From the NCBI RefSeq assembly GCF_001949145.1, contig NW_019091362.1:11612033-11653353 (forward strand): a stretch of DNA of 41,321 bases. The letters run 5' to 3'. A program made the translations under genes and the position numbers. The stretch comes from Acanthaster planci. Taxonomy: Eukaryota; Echinodermata; Asteroidea; Valvatida; Acanthasteridae. Below the pieces are notes generated by a model. That model was not told the DNA's origin and ran no database searches. It saw only the letters and a list, made by a program, of their open reading frames with translations. Positions 35,001-41,321 of this stretch are shown in pieces (position 1 is the first letter of the stretch; each line of letters opens with the position of its first letter).

Positions 35001-35997
35001 TGGAGTAAAATGTTCTAACTGATCAGTGACAAGCGAAAGAAAAGGAATGGTTGCCTGTCATGAAGTCTTACTTCTGATTAAGCACTTCACTTGGAGCATA
35101 AGTAAACCTTTGACCACAACTGTATAATAAAAGGAAAATTCGTCCTTGCACCCAGGGATCCTTGCTGCTGTAGAAAAACGGGTCAATAATATATCTATTG
35201 GGAGATCAATTGTGGCGAGACAGTCAAGTGTACATTGTACTCTTGAAGTTTCTGGTTTGCTGCGGGGTTCCTATGGAAAAAACAACAAGAAACATAATGG
35301 ATGTTGCAACACTATGTATTATGTTGAAGTATACTATACTCCTTACAAAGTTTTCCTTGATTTTTTTTTTTTCAGATGCGTGAAGCGGGAGGAGAGGCCC
35401 TTTGCAATCGGTCTGCAGTTTGTTATTCTGCGACTTTTTGGTGAGTGGCAAATTAAACAAAAAAACAAATAGATGTTGAATCAAAAAAAATTTTAGAAGA
35501 TATTTGCATATAGAAACAAACAAGCCCCCTATCATGGACTGTGACACTCTGGATTGAAAAATCCTTCCTTAACAACCTAGGTATCTTTTTCAAATTTCAT
35601 TTGAACAGGGTTCATTCCGTCGCCGGTATACTATGGAGCTGTTATTGACAGCACCTGTATACTCTGGGAGAAGGGGTGCAGCGGCAGCGATGGAGCATGC
35701 CTGCAGTACGACAATGGTAACTTCTTTTACCGCTATCTGGGCCTCTCCACGCTGCTGAAGTGCATCTCCATCATCATGGCTGTGCTGATCTGGCTGATGG
35801 TCCGGAGAATCCACTATCGTGGGCCGGTCATGACTCCCCTGCCTTCACCGGTGCCAACCGCTGCGTCGGATGACTCCGGAGTTGGTGCTACCGAGAATTC
35901 TGTGGAAAGCCAGGGGCACGGTCACCTGTCCAATGACATCTCAACACTTAGTCACTTCCGCTACCCCAACGAGGCTCCGGAAGGAGACATGAATTAG
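22246..35997 (+). CDS. SLCO4-like: Organic anion transporting polypeptide (SLCO/OATP, SLCO4-like), 8 exons, complete
   Basis: Model: join(22246..23095, 30505..30828, 32034..32198, 32764..32962, 33831..34023, 34467..34720, 35376..35440, 35609..35997), 2439 nt, 812 aa. Every junction is GT-AG and in phase. The OATP family carries bulky anions (steroid and thyroid hormone conjugates, bile salts, drugs) across the plasma membrane without sodium. Visible hallmarks: a long hydrophilic N-terminus (1-105) ending in CGYCCWVPACLQR, a motif resembling the SLCO4A group; 12 membrane segments; GPALGFL in TM5; the family signature SPRWVGAWWLGFF (about 326-338); and a Kazal-like loop of regularly spaced cysteines (about 533-584) between TM9 and TM10. 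Sequons are NDT (206), NLT (527) and NET (589). The start ATG has A at -3 and G at +4. Length is in the usual 650-850 range. Family is certain; the subfamily is judged from memory and needs a tree. Confidence 0.97.
23504..23515 (-). promoter_or_regulatory. YY1-type motif in SLCO intron 1
   Basis: GCCGCCATCTTG matches the conserved animal YY1 site (CCGCCATNTT) exactly. It lies 409 bases after exon 1, inside a short GC-rich island. A match to a short motif alone does not prove function. Confidence 0.3.
24590..25200 (+). repeat. About 178-bp tandem satellite, four diverged units
   Basis: ATGGCCGCCC anchors sit at 24617, 24799, 24972 and 25150, spaced 182, 173 and 178. Each is followed by a TACTGGAAAA-like stretch and later by 'TTTTCAGGGTCAACAAATT.ACTG.TGATGA' variants. 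The units have diverged but are clearly in register. No coding frame persists between units. Confidence 0.85.
28164..28188. repeat. Paired TGATTTAAATCA palindromes
   Basis: Two perfect copies of a 12-bp palindrome (28164-28175 and 28177-28188) are separated by one G. Similar doublets mark the ends of some animal MITEs. I see no second end nearby. Confidence 0.6.
28697..28930 (+). repeat. 48-65-bp minisatellite, about four units
   Basis: Units start with GAGTG at 28697, 28762, 28810 and 28870. Each has TTACGGCATTTA-like, CCAAACGAGGT-like and, in most, TTAATGTGATGTTGTGGCGCT-like parts. The second unit lacks the third part. Confidence 0.9.
30505..30828 (+). CDS. SLCO4-like: SLCO exon 2 (TM5, signature, TM6)
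   Basis: Residues 284-391. TM5 contains GPALGFLIGGFFL; the extracellular loop ends in PRWVGAWW, the family signature; TM6 is GFFFFAGAILVTAFPVYAFP. A charged cytosolic loop (LKRPAEKGQDGKPEQPVDEE) follows. The donor is GGGAA|GTGAGT, phase 1. Confidence 0.97.
32034..32198 (+). CDS. SLCO4-like: SLCO exon 3 (TM7)
   Basis: The acceptor is TTTTCCACAG|AG. It encodes IPEAIWGLLKNPVYMM, TM7, then FAPKFIQSQFQLKASTANLV, which matches the conserved 'F.PK..E.QF..ta..A' stretch of OATPs. In phase 1 on both sides. Confidence 0.96.
32764..32962 (+). CDS. SLCO4-like: SLCO exon 4 (TM8-TM9)
   Basis: The acceptor is TCTCCGCCAG|GC. It encodes GTLIPVGALGVILGGFIL (TM8), a short basic loop, TM9, and CQNLLMAGVTTPYH, the conserved start of the large loop. 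The donor is TTACAA|GTAAGT, phase 2. Confidence 0.96.
33831..34023 (+). CDS. SLCO4-like: SLCO exon 5 (Kazal-like loop, first part)
   Basis: The acceptor is GACTGTTTCAG|T. Residues 513-577. Cysteines at 532, 536, 538, 547, 558 and 562 follow the Kazal-like spacing of OATP loop 5 (CRCNPRIYSPVCSDKGVAYF, then PCLAGC). The donor is CGCTTT|GTGAGT, phase 0. Confidence 0.95.
34467..34720 (+). CDS. SLCO4-like: SLCO exon 6 (end of Kazal loop, TM10)
   Basis: The acceptor is CTGCTACAG|GAA. It encodes EYFNCSCVKVYNET, closing the cysteine-rich loop, then CEPDCQKL and TM10 (about 634-655). The donor is CTGCG|GTAGGG, phase 2, the weakest donor of the set. Confidence 0.94.
35376..35440 (+). CDS. SLCO4-like: SLCO exon 7 (micro-exon, start of TM11)
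   Basis: Only 65 bases: CVKREERPFAIGLQFVILRLF. The acceptor has a long T-run (TTTTTTCAG). It matches the conserved 'V....RsfAlGlQf...R' block of the family, so the short exon is real. The donor is TTTTTG|GTGAGT, phase 1. Confidence 0.95.
35609..35997 (+). CDS. SLCO4-like: SLCO exon 8 (TM11-TM12, C-terminus)
   Basis: The acceptor is TTGAACAG|GG. It encodes FIPSPVYYGAVIDSTCILWE (the conserved 'P.P..fG...D..C..W' block), TM12 about 729-748, and a 60-residue Ser/Pro-rich tail ending EGDMN. The tail does not end in a classical PDZ-binding motif. Stop TAG at 35995-35997. Confidence 0.96.
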
Positions 35998-36955
35998 AGA
36001 CAAACCCAAAAGTTGCACAAAGAAGGGAAGGAGAACTGAGAGAATGCGGATTTGAAAGACGGTTGCCTTCAATCTTTAAAGAGGAGAACCACCTTCTACA
36101 TGTATGTCTAACAGAAAGCATTCATACATTGGAAGAGTACCCCATAATTTTATCTTTTTTTTCTATTATCATTATATATGGTATTTCATTTTATTCTGTT
36201 ACATTTTAAGAGTGTACTCCCGTAACTTCACAAATAGCCTATAAATATCATTAATAGTAATGCTACCAAAGAAATACCCAGATTTTAACCAACGGATTTA
36301 TCTTTCTTAAGTGCATGGCTCAGGAAACACTTTCAACCAATTTGGTGCCTAAGGTCATGGCATTTTAAAGCTGTCCGAATTGTAAATTTTAATTTCTTTT
36401 TTTGACGGAAAGGGAAACAGACACAGCTAGAGATGAAGTATGATTTAATATCTTGAGTATGACTGAATTTTTTTTCATAAAAGAAGCCAAATCCTGCTTC
36501 TTTGTCCTCTTGACATCAATCAGATGACATCATCACTGATTGGGATAATGTTGTTGGATATGGTTCTATGATGACCAGGTGGTCATGCATTTAATCCTGA
36601 ACGTTGAGGGCAGTGTTTCCCATTTCGTGTGATCATTCATTCCCAAAGTCTTTCAGATTAACTGAAATTACAGGGACTACATTCCTAAAAGCATAACAAA
36701 ATAGGTGTGTTTATCAACGCTGTGCTTCATGTTGCTTTACATGTGAGTTAAAAATGAATATAAATGTAGATTAGTTTCTTGGGTTGATGCCCGATTTAGA
36801 GGTGCACTTTTAGCCAGAGCATAGGTTTTGAACCTTTGTGTGATGTTCGTGCCAACACAGTGTGCATGTATTTCAATGTGAAATATTTTAATGTGAGTAC
36901 TATTTCAAATAATTCTTTCAATGAAAATGAAATAAATTTGTTGAAAATGCATACT
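35998..36955 (+). other. SLCO 3' untranslated region (inferred)
   Basis: AT-rich, no open frame. It is bounded by the first good polyadenylation signal after the stop. Confidence 0.5.
36931..36936 (+). terminator. AATAAA polyadenylation signal of SLCO gene
   Basis: Canonical hexamer about 935 bases after the stop, followed by a T/G-rich stretch. Confidence 0.5.
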
Positions 36956-36959
36956 GGTA

Positions 36960-38115
36960 TTTGAAATTATGTTTCCACACATCAAGAAAGCGTGGCACCC
37001 CAAATACAAATTTCTAGTCTAAATTTTTCATTTACAGGATTTATCCCCATGAAATACATGTATCAAACAAAAATCATCTCCCAGCGAAGTGAACAGTAAC
37101 AAATTAAATGAGATTTTTTACAGCATAAACCAAGTTTTAGAAGACAGACCTGAATTCATAGTATTGAAGTACATGTACGTGCTTTCACGTTCCAGCATGC
37201 ACTTTTTACAAGTATCCTTTGTCACGCATGGAAGTTACCGATAATCCACCCACTGCAAGAACTGATCCTGCAATGCATATATTGGTAACAAATCAAATTT
37301 CAGGAACTGTGTAATATGAAAATTGATTTTGCACAATTCCAAAGAAAAAAATCGAAATTAATGAATTCGTACAAGAAATCTAGCACATAAAAAGAATCTG
37401 AAGATTCAAGGAAAACTTAAAAAATAAGTAATACCAAGAACTCCAATATGAGATTTTTATTCATTAATATCAAACAACTTCACAAAGATTATTTTACGGA
37501 ATAAATACAAATGTGAAGAAATACCATATGGCATGATTTGGTATCAAAATATACAAAGAACGATTCATGTTGGTGAGTACAATAAATATAATTGCAAGTA
37601 CTGAACTACTGTAATATTTTCTTCACAAACTGATAACTTCTGAATACAAGCTAATTTGACCGTTGTCAAATGTTTGTTGGTTTTTAACATAACTGTTACA
37701 ATGATTAATATAACGATCAAAGATCCAACGCCAAGAAAACGATTTCCAACGTGGGGGCAGGTACGACATAAGCCATAAATTGGCAGATTCATTAACTCTG
37801 CCCCATTAAAGGTCTTGCAAAGAGTCAAAAAGGCGAAAAGATCCACCCAGCCCCCCCCCACCTCCACTGCAAGAGCCTTAATCGAGAGCATTAAACATTT
37901 GTGATTTTCAGCCTATGTAAGTACGTGTATGGAGGTGTGTAAAAAGTGCTACAGCATAAAAAAATAAAAGAAACAGTTTTACGGGAGTGATATATTTATG
38001 CTCCAGAAAACTAGATAAATTGACCACTTTTCAGATACCAAGTTTAACAAGAGAAGTAAAAATGAACAGAGTGATTTCCTGGCAGCATGCTTAAAATGCT
38101 AAAACATTTCCCAAG
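36960..38115. other. Gene-free interval
   Basis: AT-rich. A 108-codon minus-strand frame at 37565-37891 has a hydrophobic stretch, but no ATG-to-domain logic or splice support. No gene called. Confidence 0.45.
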
Positions 38116-38117
38116 TT

Positions 38118-38455
38118 TTCCCAAAATCCAACGGGATTTTCCATTCTAGGAAGAAAACACTCACCTCTGTTTACCTACATTTGCGTATCAGTGCGCATTC
38201 GCGTCAAACCTTGCTGAAAAGGGTCACCCAAGCCACACCCTCCACGCCCACTGCATGTCTCCCCATAAAAGGCTGCCTAGAACTAAAACTCGTCCTAGTT
38301 TTTTTTTTTTTTTGAGGTCTCTTGATTTTATTTATTTGGAATAGGGAAGGATGGTAAAAAGAGGTGAGTGTTTTCTTACAAGAATGGAAAATCCCATTGG
38401 ATTTTTGGAACTCCATTACAGAAAACATCTCACCTTTGTTTACCTACATTTGCAG
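38118..38455. mobile_element. Fold-back element with flanking direct repeats
   Basis: The left arm (about 38121-38178) and right arm (about 38354-38407) are inverted copies. GGGATTTTCCATTCT on the left pairs with AGAATGGAAAATCCC on the right, and AAGAAAACACTCACCTCT with AGAGGTGAGTGTTTTCTT. The loop is about 175 bases. The block TCACCT-TGTTTACCTACATTTGC also occurs as a direct repeat at 38161 and 38430. Confidence 0.75.
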
Positions 38456-39682
38456 AGTAGCACCGTTAAGTAACAATTTGGGAGGGAAAGGACATGCAGG
38501 GTAACGAAGGTCTAAACTGAGCCCATTCAAATATGAAAAAGGTTGTTTAGACATACCCAGAAGCTGCCTTTCTAGTTGTGAGAAATGGTAGCTTTCTGGG
38601 GTGTACAGGCTGCTGATTGGCCAACCTGCTTGAGGGTTTTCCCGCTCTCGACACCCTATGCTTGAACCACATCCTTCACGTAGCATGAACTGAAGGTGAT
38701 TGCAGGTCATTTTCATTATGCCTGAAAAAGAAACTCCAAGCTGGTGGACAGAGGATGTTGATGCGCTGCTTGTCTCCTGGGCACCTGATTTCGATCCTCA
38801 ATATCGAGAGGGCTTACACATATTATTGCCTCCAATCTCATTTGAGCAATTGTGGTCACAGAGGCCGGGCGACGTAGTTGGATGGTCGTGATGAACAACT
38901 GCTTGATGTCACCTCATGGGGTCTGCAAATGAGCGAAGAATTGTGTGGAAGCTCTTGAACAGGGCACCACCATAAATCCCCCGCCATTGTTGAAATCACT
39001 GTCAACCTTGGGATGAAGGTACATACATGTATATCTAAGGAAAAGAAGCCGGTTAAATGAACTGTGGAAAGAAACCCCATGTTACTGAGGCATACGCCTC
39101 TCGGTTGCCGGTAAAGGTGGACTGGCTCTGTGGACTAGGTACAGAATTGGCCTCCTTGTGAAACTGTTCGGGCAGCCATCAAAAATACCGCTTTAAAGGT
39201 TGGTTGATGAAGGGTACGAGCCTCTGTTGGATCAATGTGAGACTTGGGATACAATGATGCCCTGATCCCCCTCAATGTTTGTAGGGGAAAAACCCCGATG
39301 ACAGGTGAAGCTGAAGAATGGGGATCAATAGCCATCGTCCTGTACTACTTCGGAAAGTGGAGAACACAGCTACCACAAGCGTGCCTGTAGGGCTTTGCCG
39401 GTGTCGAGCTACCTAGGCGGAATCTACTTCCCAAAGTTTAGTTACTATGACTATGACAGCATCCAAGCACACAAATGAAGGGAGGCTCTATCCAGATGAG
39501 CCATTGGAGACTAAGGTTGGTTCAGGAGGTCTCAGCAGTTGAGGAGCCCGACTGGAGAATGAATAAATTATGCATGTAGGCTTATGAGGCAAGGGAACAA
39601 AGGCTGTTGTGGCCAAAATGAAGCAAAGTGAGCATTCTAGATAATTCTCTCTCTCACGAGTAACTTGATGTATTCATTATTA
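38456..39682. other. Unexplained interval without a supported gene
   Basis: There are no long frames. A 63-codon + frame at 38700-38891 starts with a real ATG (about 38718: MPEKETPSWW) but has no recognisable domain or splice context. Composition is less AT-rich and more purine-rich than the introns, which hints at a decayed mobile element. Confidence 0.35.
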
Positions 39683-39719
39683 CAGAGAGGGGAGGTGAAG
39701 GCATGAATTCCCCTCTCTG
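39683..39719. repeat. Perfect 11-bp stem hairpin
   Basis: CAGAGAGGGGA (39683-39693) and TCCCCTCTCTG (39709-39719) are exact inverted copies with a 15-base loop. The right half is also the start of the tandem repeat that follows. Confidence 0.8.
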
Positions 39720-39945
39720 AGGTTGAGCAAAAATGAATGGATCAAACTGTGGAACATCCTTAATAACATTGTTTCCCACAAAAACTGGAAGTTTCCCTTA
39801 TTGAATTCCCCTCACTGTGGTTGAGCAAAAATGAAGGGATAAAACTATAGGACATCCCTTAAACCTCTGTCTCCAACAAGCAAATGGCACAAGTTTCCCT
39901 AACTGAGATTAAGCAACAAATGAAGCGATCAATCTTTGGGAATGA
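39705..39945 (+). repeat. About 95-bp tandem repeat, 2.5 units
   Basis: GAATTCCCCTC-CTG-GGTTGAGCAAAAATGAA occurs at 39705 and 39803. A more diverged unit begins about 39893 (TTTCCCTAACTGAGATTAAGC). ACATCC-TTAA and AAGTTTCCCT also repeat. Confidence 0.88.
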
Positions 39946-41321
39946 AGATGCCCTGTGGTGAGGCCCCAACCGAAGAAGTCTTCCTCTGACCAGTGGATGG
40001 CTTGAAGAGAGAAACAATACCAAAATGACAAAGGTCCATCCTGTCTGCGGTCTAGAGGCAGAAGGTCTGGCAGAATTTGTTATCAAACAGAACAACAGGC
40101 TACAGCCATAGCTGTAAAAGGGCAAAGACCACTACGCCTCAAATACAACCTCACAAAATGCTGGAAGGGTAAGGGGGCCAAGTGAGATGGTACCCAGGCA
40201 GTTTTGAAAATGTGTGTGGTTGTCATCTCAAGAGGGTGGTAACTTTGATGTTGCCTCCCCCCCTTAACACTGTATAAAGTAAGCCTAGTAGTTATACTGA
40301 ATGGCTGTACAAAAATAAACCAGTAAAGAAGGTTTGAGCCTTTACAAAGTACCTATTATAGATTGTGCTGTTGTATGGGCACTGTTGATTCCACTACTGA
40401 TCGCAAGGAACCCAAAACTACCTGTGCTACATGTATCTTGTATGCACATGTTTTATGGAATGAATGGCAGGAAATGGGACGATGACAACCAAGACTCATG
40501 AAGGTAATAAAAAACGTGCCTTAAACAACCTAACTATACAGTTGACCATGCCTAAGAATTACAAGCAACTGGAGTCCTAATGTACAACTTGCACCAGTCA
40601 GGTAACCACAATGGGAACCCAAGGAGAAGAGGTCAACCCAGGTCACACATACATGAACATACAGCATCTAATCTCATGGAACCTGGGAAGTAGACGGAAA
40701 CCTAGAGCTGTGCTAATGAAATTTGTTGGGAACATGCTCTCGCCAAGGAAACAACCTCGAGTAATAAGTATGACTGCAGGGAAAGGGAGCAAATTCTGTG
40801 AATGAACCTGTACAACTGTCCCTGCAACGTGGACATGCTGGGGAAGTGCAGGAAGACTAGCATAACACCTAGACATCCAAAGGCTATCGTAACTAAAGTA
40901 CAGTGCAAAGCAGCCACTTAACAACACAGAAAAAAAAGTGGAAGGCAATCGGTAACCAACAGGGGATGCTGCGGGTCCAGCATTATGCACCACTGCGATA
41001 TGAATGGCGTAATTTTACCTTGTTCAAGAAACACACTGAGCAGGAGGCGCCTACCCAAAGCCTATATAATTCTTGGTAGGGGAGGCGAGGCAGAGCAGGG
41101 GCTAGAGCTGCAATAAGGAAAGTGATTATAACTCAAAACAAGGGTGCGCAAGCTAAGGCACTCTACCTGAGCGCGACAAAACTTGCATCCCATGCGGCGT
41201 GCTGGACAAAGTAGCTCCTGGAGCAGCCCTAACAGGGGGACGTAAAGGGCAAGAGTGCCAAGTTCTGAGAAAGTGAATGCCACGAACATACGGGCACGGA
41301 ATGCACCCAAATTGAACATTG
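39946..41321. other. Unexplained right end of window
   Basis: No host gene, RNA or transposase recognised on either strand. It is purine-rich with only short frames, such as 40611-40805 on + and 41062-41319 on -, and has no family resemblance I can name. Confidence 0.35.

Noticed and set aside
37565-37891. 108-codon minus-strand frame downstream of SLCO
   Set aside because: A single hydrophobic stretch, no recognisable domain, no splice sites flanking it, no polyadenylation signal in a convincing place.
40611-40805. 64-codon + frame starting MGTQGEEVNPGH
   Set aside because: Has a genuine ATG but no domain, no neighbouring exon and no support beyond length.

Overview
This is animal nuclear DNA: about 60% AT, intron-rich, with GT-AG introns and many decayed transposons. 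The organism is probably a marine invertebrate deuterostome. Sea-star/sea-urchin-type echinoderm is my best guess, from the style of the repeats and the many TACATGTA and TAGGCCTA palindromes, but nothing here fixes the species. There is no bacterial operon, CRISPR array, or tRNA/rRNA gene that I can support.

Layout. Positions 1-14,860 hold no intact host gene. They contain an 11-bp minisatellite at the window edge, a MITE-like inverted-repeat element (about 271-719), three blocks of old, partly colinear repeats (about 0.8-2.3, 2.6-4.8 and 6.2-7.15 kb), a dead Tc1/mariner-superfamily transposon with long terminal inverted repeats (7703-9283), and a dead, truncated element-type gene of the DUF7869 ('DGCAGQNKN') kind (10368-12360). 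A CpG-dense patch at 14,860-15,120 ends in a strong splice donor and may be the promoter or first non-coding exon of the next gene.

Two host genes are well supported, both on the + strand. The first (16866-18450, four coding exons, 244 aa) encodes a small protein that resembles the antibiotic-biosynthesis-monooxygenase/dimeric alpha-beta barrel fold, probably as two tandem barrels. The second (22246-35997, eight coding exons, 812 aa) is a complete organic anion transporting polypeptide (SLCO/OATP, closest in feel to the SLCO4 group). It has twelve membrane segments, the OATP signature around RWVGAWW, and a Kazal-like cysteine-rich extracellular loop. Both models were rebuilt exon by exon: all junctions are GT-AG, phases match at every junction, and total lengths are divisible by three.

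Intron 1 of the SLCO gene is 7.4 kb and carries a roughly 178-bp tandem satellite, a pair of TGATTTAAATCA palindromes and a roughly 60-bp minisatellite. Downstream of the transporter (37-41.3 kb) lie a fold-back element, a roughly 95-bp tandem repeat and about 2.6 kb that I cannot explain. The two genes have no evident joint function. I found no convincing novel multi-gene system; the more interesting leads are the motif enrichments, the mariner/MITE pairing and the barrel-type gene.
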